The notes beneath the pieces were generated by a model that had not been told where the DNA came from, did not search any database, and saw nothing but the letters and a program-made list of their open reading frames with translations. Below are positions 14,181-23,375 of a DNA stretch of 27,039 nt, one piece after another (the first letter of the stretch is position 1; each line of letters begins with the position of its first letter). This DNA comes from Pseudomonadota bacterium. Lineage in GTDB: Bacteria > Pseudomonadota > Alphaproteobacteria > Caulobacterales > Caulobacteraceae. Position numbers and translations under genes: made by a program. The stretch lies in NCBI GenBank assembly GCA_023434015.1, contig JAEYTM010000327.1, positions 1 through 27,039 on the forward strand, read 5' to 3'.

Positions 14181-16121
14181 ATGGAGCGGATGGCCTTCCG
14201 AGCCCAGACCATCGTCGCCGACGTCGTCATCGCCGCGGCCGCCTTCGCCCTGGCCTATGTGGTGGCCCCCTCGGGCTTCCCGAGCATCGAACTCGGCGGC
14301 CTGCCGTCGCTTTCCTTCGTCCAGTTGGTGATCCTCTACGCGGCGCTGACCGCCGGCTTCACCATGCTGTTCCGCCGGGAGCTGTCGCCCTGGCGCTACA
14401 CCTCGATTCCGGACGCCCTGGTGCTGGCGCGCATCGCCCTGCTCACCGTCGGGGTCTTCCTGCTCTGGGTGTTCATCGTCGACCGCGCCCGCGGCCTGCC
14501 CCGCTCGACCCTGTTCATGGCGCCGCTGTTCCAGATGGTCGGGTCGATGGGCGTGCGGATTCTGCGCCGGGCCCTGCATGAACACGCCCTCGACAGCTTC
14601 GCGCCGCTGAAGGCCATCACCGACCGCGTCACCCAGGCCCCTTCGCTGCTGCTGATCGGCCCGACCGCCCTGGCCGACACCTATCTGCGCGACGTCTCCC
14701 GCAGCCACGACCGGACCTATACGCCCGTCGGCATCGTCGGGGCCGACCCGCGCGACGTCGGCCAGCAGGTGCGCGGGGTCTGTATCATCGAGAGCCTGGA
14801 GAACCTCGACGAGGCGCTGGCGGACCTCCGACGGTGGAACCGCTACCCGCGGGCGATCCTGTTCCTGGAGGAGCCGGGGCGGCTGAAGGGCCTGACGGCC
14901 GACCAGCTCGGCCGCCTGAAGAGCGACGGCATCCGCCTCCTGCGCCTGCCGTCGATCGTGGAACTCGCCCAGCACGACGGCGTGACCCTGCTGCCGATGC
15001 GCGACATCAACATCGAGGAGCTGCTGGCGCGCGAGCCGATCGAACTCGACCGGCAGGCGATCGGCAACCTGATCCGCGGCCGGCGGGTGCTGGTCACCGG
15101 CGCCGGCGGCTCGATCGGGGCCGAGCTCTGCCGCCAGGCGGCGGCGTTCGAATGCGCCCACCTGACGCTGCTCGACTTCTCCGAGACCTCGCTGTTCGAG
15201 ATCGAGCGCGAGATGGCCGAGACCTTCCCGCATGTCTCGCGCAAGGCCGTGCTGAGCGACGTGCGCCACGGCGCGCGCATCACCCAGATCTTCGTCGCCG
15301 AAAAGCCCGACCTCGTATTCCACGCCGCGGCGCTGAAGCACGTCTCGATGGTCGAGCGCCATCCGTGCGAGGGCGTGCTCACCAACGTCATCGGCACCCG
15401 CAACGTCGCCGAGGCGGCCCGGGTGTCCGGCGCCGGCCAGATGGTGCTGATCTCCACCGACAAGGCGGTCGATCCGACCAATGTGATGGGCGCCACCAAG
15501 CGGCTGGCGGAATCCGTCATCCAGGCGCAGCAGACCACCGCCAAGGGCACCCGCTTCTCGGCGGTCCGGTTCGGCAATGTGCTCGGCTCGGCGGGCTCCG
15601 TGGTGCCGATTTTCAAGTCGCAGATCGAGCGCGGCGGGCCGGTGACGGTGACCCATCCGGACATGGCCCGCTTCTTCATGACCATTCCGGAAGCCGCACA
15701 GCTGGTGCTGCACGCCACCGCCACCTGCGCCGAGGGCGAGGCCCGCGACGCCCGGCTGTTCCTTCTGGAGATGGGCGAACCGGTCCGCATCATGGACCTG
15801 GCCCGCCAGATGATCGCGCTCTCGGGCGGCATGCCGGGCAAGACGATCGAGATCGAGATCACCGGCCTGCGTCCCGGCGAAAAGCTCACCGAGGCGCTGC
15901 TGGACGATACCGAGCGCTCCCTGCCTTGCGCCTCGAAGGTGATGGAGGTCGTCTCCAACTGCGCGCTGCGGGTGACCGCCAGCCACCTCGAGGACCTCGA
16001 GGCCAAGGCCGAGCAGGGCGCGGTGGAGGAAGTGCGTCGGGCGCTCTTCGAGCTGGTGGCCCAGATTCGCGGAGAGCGTCCGGGCTCGGCGCCGAACCTG
16101 CGCGTCGTCGCCAACGGCTGA
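14181..16121 (+). CDS. Membrane-anchored nucleotide-sugar 4,6-dehydratase (CapD/FlaA1/WbqV-like)
   Basis: A 646-residue polysaccharide-biosynthesis enzyme. Four hydrophobic segments fill the first 130 residues. A CoA-binding-like domain follows (about 150-280), then a short-chain dehydrogenase domain with TGAGGSIG at about 306-313, FHAAALKHVSMVE, STDKAVDPTNVMGATKR (about 425-441) and RFGNVLGS. The STDKA/MGATK arrangement is that of PglF/WbpM/WbqV enzymes, which convert UDP-GlcNAc to a 4-keto-6-deoxy sugar at the inner membrane; products feed O-antigen or other surface glycans. A GTG at 14163 is an alternative start, but GGAG at 14169-14172 favours the ATG at 14181. It stands alone; the exact sugar product is not readable from sequence. 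Confidence 0.9.
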   Translation: MERMAFRAQTIVADVVIAAAAFALAYVVAPSGFPSIELGGLPSLSFVQLVILYAALTAGFTMLFRRELSPWRYTSIPDALVLARIALLTVGVFLLWVFIVDRARGLPRSTLFMAPLFQMVGSMGVRILRRALHEHALDSFAPLKAITDRVTQAPSLLLIGPTALADTYLRDVSRSHDRTYTPVGIVGADPRDVGQQVRGVCIIESLENLDEALADLRRWNRYPRAILFLEEPGRLKGLTADQLGRLKSDGIRLLRLPSIVELAQHDGVTLLPMRDINIEELLAREPIELDRQAIGNLIRGRRVLVTGAGGSIGAELCRQAAAFECAHLTLLDFSETSLFEIEREMAETFPHVSRKAVLSDVRHGARITQIFVAEKPDLVFHAAALKHVSMVERHPCEGVLTNVIGTRNVAEAARVSGAGQMVLISTDKAVDPTNVMGATKRLAESVIQAQQTTAKGTRFSAVRFGNVLGSAGSVVPIFKSQIERGGPVTVTHPDMARFFMTIPEAAQLVLHATATCAEGEARDARLFLLEMGEPVRIMDLARQMIALSGGMPGKTIEIEITGLRPGEKLTEALLDDTERSLPCASKVMEVVSNCALRVTASHLEDLEAKAEQGAVEEVRRALFELVAQIRGERPGSAPNLRVVANG

Positions 16122-16131
16122 CCGCCGACGC

Positions 16132-16157
16132 GGTCGGCTTTCAGGAGAAAGCCGACC
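16132..16157. terminator. Perfect hairpin between convergent genes
   Basis: An 11-bp perfect stem, GGTCGGCTTTC (16132-16142) with GAAAGCCGACC (16147-16157), loop AGGA, lies 10 bases after the dehydratase stop and 50 bases past the pckG stop. There is no external T-tract, yet its place between two gene ends suggests a bidirectional terminator or 3'-end stabiliser. Confidence 0.65.
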
Positions 16158-16206
16158 TCGCAAACGGGCTCCCGGCCGCGGGCAGCGGCGGGGAGAACCT
16201 TGCGGA

Positions 16207-18060
16207 TTACTCGGCGGGTTCCATCGCCGCCGCACGGGCCGGCGCGCCCAGGCGGGCGACCAGAGCTTCGTACTCGTCCCAGAGCGCGGCGGGCAGGCGC
16301 TCGCCGAACCGCTCGTAGAACGGCGGGATGAGCGCCGCCTCCTGGCGCCAGATGTCCAGGTCGACCGTGAGCAGCAGGTCGAGCTGGTCCTGACGCAGGC
16401 CCAGGCCCGCGACGTCCAGGCTGCCGGGCGCCGGCAGGCGGCCGATGGGCGTATCGACAGCTTCGGCGCGCCCTTCCAGGCGGTCGAAGATCCACTTCAG
16501 CACGCGGCTGTTCTCGCCATAGCCCGGCCAGACGAACTTGCCGCGCTCGTCCTTGCGGAACCAGTTTACGAAGTAGATGCGCGGCAGCTTCGCCGCGTCG
16601 GCCTGGGCGCCCATGGCCAGCCAGTGGGCGAAGTAGTCGCCCATGTTGTAACCGCAGAACGGCAGCATCGCGAACGGGTCGCGGCGCAGTTCGCCGATGG
16701 CGTTCTCGGCCGCGGCGGTGCCTTCGGAGGCGACGTTGGAGGCCATGAACACGCCGTGGGCCCAGTCGCGCGCCTCGTTGACCAGCGGCACCGCGGAGGC
16801 GCGACGGCCGCCAAACAGGATGGCCGAGATCGGAACGCCGGCCGGGTCTTCCCATTCCCCGGCGATCACCGGGCACTGGGCGGCGGGCACGGTGAAGCGG
16901 GCGTTCGGGTGGGCGGCGGGCTCCGGGGAGTCCGGCGTCCACGGGCGCCCCTTCCAGTCGGTCAGGCTGGCCGGCGGCTCGGCCGTGAGGCCCTCCCACC
17001 AAACGTCGCCGTCCTCGGTCAGGGCGACGTTGGTGAACACGCAGTTGGCGTGCAGGGCGTCGATGGCGTTGCGGTTGGTCTCCAGGCCTGTGCCCGGCGC
17101 GACGCCGAAGAAGCCGGCCTCGGGGTTCACCGCATAGAGCTGGCCGTCCTCGCCGAAGCGCATCCAGCAGATGTCGTCGCCGATGGTCTCGGCCTTCCAG
17201 CCGGCCAGGGTCGGCTGCAGCATCGCCATGTTGGTCTTGCCGCAGGCGCTGGGGAACGCGGCCGCGACATAGCGGGTCGATCCCTCGGGCGAGGTCAGCT
17301 TCAGGATCAGCATGTGCTCGGCGAACCAGCCCTCGTCCCGGGCCATCACCGAGGCGATGCGCAGCGCGAAGCACTTCTTGCCCAGCAGGGCGTTGCCGCC
17401 GTAGCCGGAGCCGTAGGACCAGATCTCCCGGGTCTCAGGGAAGTGGACGATGTATTTGATTTCGTTGCAGGGCCACGGCACGTCTGCCTGCCCTTCCGCC
17501 AGCGGCATGCCCACCGAATGCACCGCCGGGACGAAGAAGCCGTCTTCGCCGAGCTGATCCAGCGCGGCCTGGCCCATGCGGGTCATCACCCGCATCGAGA
17601 CGGCCACATAGGCCGAATCGGTGATCTCCACGCCGATCGCCGAGATCTTGGAGCCCAGCGGCCCCATGCAGAACGGCACGACGTACATGGTCCGCCCCTT
17701 CATGGCGCCCTTGAACAGGTCGCCCAGGTCGGCGCGCATCTCGGTCGGATCGAGCCAGTTGTTGGTCGGGCCGGCGTCTTCCGGCTTCTCGGAGCAGATG
17801 AAGGTGCGGCTTTCCACCCGGGCCACGTCGCGCGGGTCCGAGGCGGCATAGAACGAGTTCGGCCGCTTGGCCGGATTGAGGCGCTTCATCGTCCCGGCGG
17901 CGACCAGTTCGTCGGTCAGCCGGGTCCACTCCTCTTCCGATCCGTCACACCAGACGACCCGGTCGGGCTGGGTCAGTTCGGCGGTTTCACGCACCCACTG
18001 TACGAGTTTGGCGTGTTTGGTGGGCGCGGACTCCAGTCCCGGGATAGTCCGTTGACTCAT
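16207..18060 (-). CDS. pckG: Phosphoenolpyruvate carboxykinase (GTP)
   Basis: A 617-residue cytosolic enzyme that makes PEP from oxaloacetate with GTP, the first step of gluconeogenesis. Length is normal for the GTP class. The kinase-1 loop is FPSACGKTN at about 269-277, with the conserved reactive Cys273 and Lys275. Other family segments are FICSEKPEDAGPTNNW, TMYVVPFCMGPLGSKIS, WSYGSGYGGNALLGKKC, ETIGDDICWM, NRNAIDAL and MPFCGYNMGDYF-like LPFCGYNMGDYFAHW. The ATG at 18060 is preceded by AGGGGAG about nine bases upstream on the coding strand. It is monocistronic and divergent from the envelope-lipid gene run. Confidence 0.98.
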   Translation of the reverse strand: MSQRTIPGLESAPTKHAKLVQWVRETAELTQPDRVVWCDGSEEEWTRLTDELVAAGTMKRLNPAKRPNSFYAASDPRDVARVESRTFICSEKPEDAGPTNNWLDPTEMRADLGDLFKGAMKGRTMYVVPFCMGPLGSKISAIGVEITDSAYVAVSMRVMTRMGQAALDQLGEDGFFVPAVHSVGMPLAEGQADVPWPCNEIKYIVHFPETREIWSYGSGYGGNALLGKKCFALRIASVMARDEGWFAEHMLILKLTSPEGSTRYVAAAFPSACGKTNMAMLQPTLAGWKAETIGDDICWMRFGEDGQLYAVNPEAGFFGVAPGTGLETNRNAIDALHANCVFTNVALTEDGDVWWEGLTAEPPASLTDWKGRPWTPDSPEPAAHPNARFTVPAAQCPVIAGEWEDPAGVPISAILFGGRRASAVPLVNEARDWAHGVFMASNVASEGTAAAENAIGELRRDPFAMLPFCGYNMGDYFAHWLAMGAQADAAKLPRIYFVNWFRKDERGKFVWPGYGENSRVLKWIFDRLEGRAEAVDTPIGRLPAPGSLDVAGLGLRQDQLDLLLTVDLDIWRQEAALIPPFYERFGERLPAALWDEYEALVARLGAPARAAAMEPAE

Positions 18061-18307
18061 TTACTAAAACTCCCCTGATCCCGGTCGACGGGCGGTGGCG
18101 GCTGGAGCCCGCCCGATCCGGATTCGACCACCTCTTAAAGGCTGAAAGCCCAAATGCATACAGCGCGCGAACGCTGCGAAGCGCAGGCGGGTTATCCAAC
18201 ACACTGAAAAGGCTTCGGATCGTCCGTACCAATCACTATCCCTCGACCGTCGCGGCCAGCTGGCTTACTGACCGCCGATCATCGCTGCGACTTAGGACCA
18301 AGCTTGC

Positions 18308-19321
18308 ATGACCATCCTGGTGACCGGCTCGGCGGGCTTCATCGGTTTCCACCTGAGCCGGCGGCTGCTGGAGCGGGGCGATCAGGTCGTCGGCGTCGAT
18401 GACCTCAATGCCTACTACGACCCGGCGCTGAAGGCCGCGCGGCTGGCGATCCTCGAAGGCTACGCCGGATACCGCCACGCCCGGCTCGACCTCGCCGACC
18501 GTGAGGGGATGGCGGCCCTGTTCGCCGAGAGCCGCCCGAGCGGCGTGGTCAACCTCGCCGCCCAGGCGGGGGTCCGCTACAGCCTGGAGAACCCTGCGGC
18601 CTATGTGGACGCCAATGTGGTCGGCTTCCTCAATGTCCTGGAGGGCTGCCGGGCGGTGCAGCCGAAGCATCTGGTCTACGCCTCGACCAGCTCGGTCTAC
18701 GGGGCGAACGGACGGCTGCCCTTCGACGTCCACGACAGCGCCACCCACCCGATTACCCTCTATGCCGCGACCAAGCTGGCCAACGAGGCGATGGCGCACG
18801 CCTATTCCCACCTGTTCCGGATCCCGGCGACCGGCTTCCGCTTCTTCACCGTCTACGGCCCCTGGGGGCGGCCGGACATGTCGCCGTTCCGCTTCATCGA
18901 GGCGATTCTCGAAGGACGGCCGCTGGACCTCTATGGCGCCGGCCGGATGCAGCGCGACTTCACCTATGTCGACGACATCGTCGACGGCCTGGTCGCCGCC
19001 CTCGACCGCCCGGCGCAGGTCAATCCGGCCTGGGACCCGCTGGCCCCGGACCCGGCGACCAGCGGCGTGGCGCCCTGGCGGGTCCTCAATCTGGGCAACA
19101 GCCGGCCGGTCGACCTGTTGCGCTACATCCAGGTCTTCGAGGAAAAGCTCGGCCGCAAGGCCGTGCTCAACCTGATGCCGATGCAGCCGGGCGATGTGGT
19201 CAACACCGAGGCGGACATGAGCGAGACGGCCGCCGCCCTGGACTACGCGCCGAAGGTCTCCATCGAGGAGGGCATCGGGCGGTTCGTGGACTGGTATCTG
19301 CAGTACTACAACAAGGCCTGA
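18308..19321 (+). CDS. NAD-dependent epimerase, UDP-glucuronate 4-epimerase-like (LpsL/CapI type)
   Basis: A 337-residue extended short-chain dehydrogenase. The NAD loop TGSAGFIG lies at 6-13, VDDLNAYYDPALK (30-42) is typical of the UDP-glucuronate epimerase branch, and the catalytic set is the STSSVYG segment with Tyr152 and Lys156. Near the end QPGDVVNTEAD and a final SIEEGIGRFVDWY match the same branch. It should interconvert UDP-GlcA and UDP-GalA in the cytoplasm. Both sugars are relevant to Caulobacter lipids: lipid A there carries galacturonic acid, and its glycosphingolipids carry a hexuronic acid. It heads a co-directional run reaching to spt, with the next gene 21 bases downstream. 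Confidence 0.88.
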   Translation: MTILVTGSAGFIGFHLSRRLLERGDQVVGVDDLNAYYDPALKAARLAILEGYAGYRHARLDLADREGMAALFAESRPSGVVNLAAQAGVRYSLENPAAYVDANVVGFLNVLEGCRAVQPKHLVYASTSSVYGANGRLPFDVHDSATHPITLYAATKLANEAMAHAYSHLFRIPATGFRFFTVYGPWGRPDMSPFRFIEAILEGRPLDLYGAGRMQRDFTYVDDIVDGLVAALDRPAQVNPAWDPLAPDPATSGVAPWRVLNLGNSRPVDLLRYIQVFEEKLGRKAVLNLMPMQPGDVVNTEADMSETAAALDYAPKVSIEEGIGRFVDWYLQYYNKA

Positions 19322-19342
19322 CGACGCCCGGCCAGGAGACCC

Positions 19343-19666
19343 ATGCTTCGCATCCCCGTCATCGCCGCCGCGCTGCTCGCCCTGGCCGCCTGCGCGACCA
19401 GCACCGAGCTCGACCCCGGAACCGCGCTCGACGGCAAGGAGCTCGACACGGCGGTGGCGATCTACGGCTACTGGCAGGAGAGCCGCCTCATCTCCGGCAA
19501 GCAGTCGTACATCTGGCGGCGAGAACTGGTGGAGACAGAGGCCCGCTACTACTGCGAGCTGACCGTCGAGACGAGCTTCCGCCGGATCATCAGCAGGACC
19601 CACATGCAGGGCTATCCGCGAGCCTGCCTGTTGTTCTCTGTCCGCAACGAGACCGAAAAGAGGTAA
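19343..19666 (+). CDS. Small putative lipoprotein, unknown function
   Basis: A 107-residue protein with a lipoprotein signal: MLRIPVIAAALLALAAC, lipobox LAAC with lipidated Cys17. After the Cys comes a short linker (ATSTELDPGTALDGKELD), then a compact domain with YGYWQESRLISGKQSYIWRREL and two further Cys (in YYCELTVE and PRACLLF) that may form a disulfide in the periplasm. I recognise no family. It follows the epimerase gene by 21 bases and is probably in its operon; AGGAG lies before the ATG. Confidence 0.75.
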   Translation: MLRIPVIAAALLALAACATSTELDPGTALDGKELDTAVAIYGYWQESRLISGKQSYIWRRELVETEARYYCELTVETSFRRIISRTHMQGYPRACLLFSVRNETEKR

Positions 19667-19782
19667 GCTCGGCGGGTCCGCGGCGCTTCAGAGGTGCGCC
19701 ACATGCGCGCCATCCCCATCTAGGCGGCGTCGCCTGCCTCCGTCGGGAAGACCGGCGCTACGCACTAGCCAGGGGGGCAGCC

Positions 19783-20283
19783 ATGTTTCGCCGGTCTGGG
19801 ATCGTTACGCTCGCCCTGCTGGGGCTTGTCGGACTGGCCGCCTGTGATCGCGACGAGGCGCCGCTCGACACAGCCGGACGCGAGGCCGCGGTCAGCATGC
19901 CGGACCGGGTGACCGTTCTCAACGGCGACATCCTGGTGATCGACGGCGCGCACCTGCGCCTGGCCAATGCCCGAACGCCGGAACAGATTCCCGCGGCCGA
20001 CTGCTGGGCCGAAGCCCTCGCCGCCAAACAGACCACCCGCTGGGTGCGCGACCTCGTGCGCGGCTCCCGGACCGTGACGACGCGCCCGACCGAAAAGGTG
20101 GATGCCGACAACCGCGCCATCGCCTATGTAGCCTTCGACGGCGCGGACCTGGGCGAACTGCTGGTGGCCCAGGGCATGGCCGCGCCGGTCAATCCGGAGC
20201 CCTTTTCCTGGTGCGGCCGGATCAGCCAATCGGCCGCTCCCGGCCCGCCCGTCGCCGCCCTGCTGGATCTTGGAACCCCATAG
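19783..20283 (+). CDS. Thermonuclease (SNase-like) family lipoprotein
   Basis: A 166-residue exported lipoprotein (lipobox LAAC, Cys21) with a staphylococcal-nuclease-like domain from about residue 43 to 135. The nuclease residues are still in place: Arg59 in LRLANARTPE, Glu67 in the same segment, and Arg111 in DNRAIAYV. They correspond to the catalytic Arg/Glu/Arg of SNase. FDGADLGELLVAQGMA is the usual segment after the active site. Calcium ligands are less clear. It could be a periplasmic DNA/RNA nuclease or a non-catalytic member of the family. A G-rich stretch precedes the ATG, and the next gene (flippase) starts 4 bases after the stop, so it is part of the envelope operon. Confidence 0.8.
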   Translation: MFRRSGIVTLALLGLVGLAACDRDEAPLDTAGREAAVSMPDRVTVLNGDILVIDGAHLRLANARTPEQIPAADCWAEALAAKQTTRWVRDLVRGSRTVTTRPTEKVDADNRAIAYVAFDGADLGELLVAQGMAAPVNPEPFSWCGRISQSAAPGPPVAALLDLGTP

Positions 20284-20287
20284 CCTC

Positions 20288-21667
20288 ATGACCCCGCCGA
20301 CCGGCCAGGATGCGTTTGGCGGGGTTCGCCCGATCCTGAAACGGGTGGTGACCAACGCCGGCATGCTGCTGGGCGGACGCACGGTGAACGCGGTGGTGGG
20401 GCTTGGCTATCTGGCGCTGACCGCCCGGGCCCTCAGCGTCACCCAGTTCGGCATACTGGTGCTGATCCACGCCTTCGCCCAGTTCCTCGGCGACGTGGTG
20501 AAGTTCCAGTCCTGGCAGACCGTGCTGCACTATGGCGCCAGGCCGCTCGCCGAGGGGCGGGTCGCCGACTTCCAGCGCGTGCTGCGCTTCACCCTGCTGC
20601 TCGACCTGCTCAGCAGCCTGATCGGGGTCGGGGCCGGCCTGGCGGGGGCGCTGATCTTCGCCGACCAACTCGGCTGGACCGCCGACTACGCCCCGGCGGC
20701 GGCCGGTTATGTGCTCTCGGTCGCCTTCATGGTTTCGGCCGCTCCGCTCGGCCTGCTGCGTCTGTTCGACCGCTTCGACCTGATGGCCCAGCAGACGGCC
20801 CTGGTGGCCATCGTGCGGCTGCTGGGCAGCGGCGTCGCCTTCCTGCTCCAGGCGCCGATCGAGGGCTTTCTGGTCGCCTGGGCGGCGGGAACCGTGGCCG
20901 GCTTCATCTATCTGGTGGCCGGCGCGTCCCGTGAGCTCGCCCGCCGCGACCTGCTGAAGGCCTTCCCCTGGCGCGGTCCCTTGACGGCCGGAATGCCGGG
21001 CGCCTGGCGCTTCGCCTGGAACACCAACCTCACCGCCACCCTCGAGGTGGCCTTCACCCATGTGGTGACCCTGGTGATCGGCGCCCTGGTCGGCCCCGCC
21101 CAGGCGGCCTTCTGGCGCGTGGGCCGCCAGGTGGCGGACGCGATCGCCAAGCCGGCGAAACTGCTGACGCCGGCCCTCTATCCCGAACTGGCGCGTCTGC
21201 GCGCCGGCCAGGGGGAGCGGGAGATGTGGCGGCTCGCCCTGCACGTCGGCGTCCTGGCCGGCGGGGTGGGCCTGGCGCTGCTGGCGGTGTCGGCCATCGC
21301 CGGCCAGCCGCTTCTGGCCCTGGTGATGGGCCCCGACTTCACACCCGCCGCTGACCTGATGACCTGGCAGGTGGGCGCGGCGGTGATCGGCATCTTCGCC
21401 CTGCCGCTCGAGCCGATGCTGATCTCGCTCGGCCGGCCCGGCCTGGCTGTGCGGGTCCGAATCGTCGTCAGCGTCTGCTATATGGCGGCCCTGCCGTTCG
21501 TCGTGCAGCATTTCGGCCTGATCGGCGCCGGCGCCGGCCTGGTCTGCGCGGCGACCGGACTGGCGCTGGGGATGCTCGTGGCGCTGCTGCGCGAGGGCCG
21601 CACCTTCCGCGCCACCGAAGAATCCGCTTGCGAACCGGTCACGGAACGCATGAAAGGCGAATTGTGA
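20288..21667 (+). CDS. Wzx-like lipid/polysaccharide flippase (MOP superfamily)
   Basis: A 459-residue integral membrane protein with about 12 hydrophobic segments spread over its whole length, starting VTNAGMLLGGRTVNAVVGLGYLALTARALSVTQFGILV. That N-terminal pattern (GR...LTARALSVTQFG) is typical of polysaccharide-biosynthesis/oligosaccharide flippases. Family members move undecaprenyl-linked sugars across the inner membrane. Position inside a ceramide cluster raises the alternative that it moves a sphingolipid or its glycosylated form. The ATG at 20288 is chosen over a TTG further upstream that would overlap the preceding stop. Its stop overlaps the GTG of aasR (GTGA), so the two are translationally coupled. 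Confidence 0.85.
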   Translation: MTPPTGQDAFGGVRPILKRVVTNAGMLLGGRTVNAVVGLGYLALTARALSVTQFGILVLIHAFAQFLGDVVKFQSWQTVLHYGARPLAEGRVADFQRVLRFTLLLDLLSSLIGVGAGLAGALIFADQLGWTADYAPAAAGYVLSVAFMVSAAPLGLLRLFDRFDLMAQQTALVAIVRLLGSGVAFLLQAPIEGFLVAWAAGTVAGFIYLVAGASRELARRDLLKAFPWRGPLTAGMPGAWRFAWNTNLTATLEVAFTHVVTLVIGALVGPAQAAFWRVGRQVADAIAKPAKLLTPALYPELARLRAGQGEREMWRLALHVGVLAGGVGLALLAVSAIAGQPLLALVMGPDFTPAADLMTWQVGAAVIGIFALPLEPMLISLGRPGLAVRVRIVVSVCYMAALPFVVQHFGLIGAGAGLVCAATGLALGMLVALLREGRTFRATEESACEPVTERMKGEL

Positions 21668-23373
21668 TCGCTACACCCACCGCGCCCGACCGCCACATCC
21701 GCCTGGCGGACTTCGCCACCCTGACCGAGGCGCTGGATTTCGCCGCCCTCGGTCCGACGGGGGTAAACCTCTACAGCCTGCGCGGCGAACTGCTCGAGGC
21801 GATTCCCTACGCCGATCTGCGCACGCGGGCCCGCGCGCTCGCCGGCCGGCTGCTGGCGGGCGGGCTCACTCCCGGCGACCGGGTGGGTTTGATCGCCGAG
21901 ACCGACGCGGACTTCATCTGCGCCTTCTTCGCCTGCCAGTATGCGGGCCTGACCCCCGCGCCCCTGCCGCTGCCGGCTCCGCTGGGCGGGCGCGAGACCT
22001 ATGTCGAGCAGATCGGCCGCATGCTGGCCTCCGCCGAGGCCGCCGCCCTGTTCGGCCCGGCCGCCCTGCGCCCCTGGCTGGATGACGCGGCTCGGGCCGC
22101 TGGCGTCCGGCTTTCGCTGGCCCTCGCTGACCTGCCGGAAAGCGGTGCAGACCTGCCGGCGATCACGCCCGACGATCCGTGCTACCTGCAATTCTCGTCG
22201 GGCAGCACCCGCTTCCCGACCGGCGTCCTCGTCACCCACCGGGCTCTGATGGCCAACGCCGTCGCCATCACCCGGGACGGCCTGCAGGTGAAGGCGGCGG
22301 ATCGGGCGGTGTCCTGGCTCCCGCTCTACCATGACATGGGCCTGGTCGGATTCCTGCTCAGCCCGCTGGCCAGCCAGATGACCGTGGACCTGCTGCCGAC
22401 CGGCGCCTTCGTGCGGCGGCCGCTGCTGTGGCTGGATCTGATCTCCCGCAATCGGGCGAGCGTCTCCTACAGCCCGACCTTCGGCTATGAGCTCTGCGCC
22501 CGCCGGGGCGAGACCGCGGGCGTCGAAGGACTCGACCTGTCTTCCTGGCGGATCGCCGGGGTCGGTGGCGACATGGTGCGGGCTGGCCCGCTGACCGCCT
22601 TCACCGCCCGCTTCGCCGACGCCGGTTTCCACTCCAGCGCCTATGTGGCCAGCTACGGCATGGCCGAGGCCACCCTGGCCCTGACCATGGCGCCGCTGGG
22701 CAAGGGGCTGCGCGTCGAGACTCTGGATGTCGACCGGATGGAGCAGGACGCCGTAGCCGTCGCCGGGCGCGGCGCCCGCAAACGCGCCTTCGTCCGCTGC
22801 GGCCCGGTGCTTCCGGGGCACGAACTGCAGGTCCGCGACGAAGACGGGACGGTTCTTCCGGAACATAAGATCGGCCGCATCTATGTGCGCGGCCCTAGCC
22901 TGATGCAGGGCTATTTCCGTCAGCCGGAGGTTTCGGCGAGCGTGCTCTCCGCCGACGGCTGGCTGGACACCGGCGACCTCGGCTTCCTGATCGACGGCGA
23001 GATCGTGCCGACTGGCCGCGCCAAGGACCTGATCCTGCTGAACGGCCGCAATATCTGGCCGCAGGACCTCGAATGGACCGCCGAGGCCGAGATCGAGCGT
23101 CTGCGCAGCGGCGACGTCGCCGCCTTCTCCGTGCCCGATGATGAGGACGAGCGCCTGATCGTGCTCGTCCAGTGCCGCAGCAGCGACCCCGAGGTCCGCC
23201 GCCTGCTTTCCGAAGAGGTCGCCGCCGTCCTGCGCGCGCGTCACAGCGTCGAGGCGCAGGTCCAGCTGGTCGGGGCCCACGCCCTGCCGCAGACGTCGTC
23301 CGGCAAGCTCAGTCGTTCGAAGGCCCGCACCCTCTATCTCGCCGGCGCCCTCGGCGTCCTCGAACCGGCCTGA
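21664..23373 (+). CDS. aasR: Acyl-ACP synthetase for sphingolipid synthesis (AasR-like, FAAL fold)
   Basis: A 569-residue ANL-superfamily adenylating enzyme of the fatty-acyl-AMP ligase type. Core motifs: the phosphate loop LQFSSGSTRFPTGV (about 175-188), WLPLYHDMGL, SYGMAEATLALT, GWLDTGDLGFLIDGEI and the hinge GRAKDLILLNGRNIWPQDLE, with the C-terminal catalytic Lys548 in TSSGKLSR. In Caulobacter the homologous gene beside spt charges the dedicated acyl carrier protein with a fatty acid, which Spt then uses; the same role is inferred here. Start GTG 21664 has AAAGG upstream and overlaps the flippase stop; the longer frame starting at 21628 would run deep into the flippase. The next gene begins 3 bases after the stop. 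Confidence 0.88.
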   Translation: MIATPTAPDRHIRLADFATLTEALDFAALGPTGVNLYSLRGELLEAIPYADLRTRARALAGRLLAGGLTPGDRVGLIAETDADFICAFFACQYAGLTPAPLPLPAPLGGRETYVEQIGRMLASAEAAALFGPAALRPWLDDAARAAGVRLSLALADLPESGADLPAITPDDPCYLQFSSGSTRFPTGVLVTHRALMANAVAITRDGLQVKAADRAVSWLPLYHDMGLVGFLLSPLASQMTVDLLPTGAFVRRPLLWLDLISRNRASVSYSPTFGYELCARRGETAGVEGLDLSSWRIAGVGGDMVRAGPLTAFTARFADAGFHSSAYVASYGMAEATLALTMAPLGKGLRVETLDVDRMEQDAVAVAGRGARKRAFVRCGPVLPGHELQVRDEDGTVLPEHKIGRIYVRGPSLMQGYFRQPEVSASVLSADGWLDTGDLGFLIDGEIVPTGRAKDLILLNGRNIWPQDLEWTAEAEIERLRSGDVAAFSVPDDEDERLIVLVQCRSSDPEVRRLLSEEVAAVLRARHSVEAQVQLVGAHALPQTSSGKLSRSKARTLYLAGALGVLEPA

Positions 23374-23375
23374 CC

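Noticed and set aside
13959..16235. 758-codon minus-strand frame opposite the nucleotide-sugar dehydratase
   Set aside because: Composition is His/Gly/Arg/Asp-rich shadow type, while the plus strand carries all dehydratase motifs.
14843..17374. 843-codon minus-strand frame covering pckG and part of the dehydratase
   Set aside because: Out of frame with pckG and low-complexity; pckG itself is fully accounted for in the correct frame.
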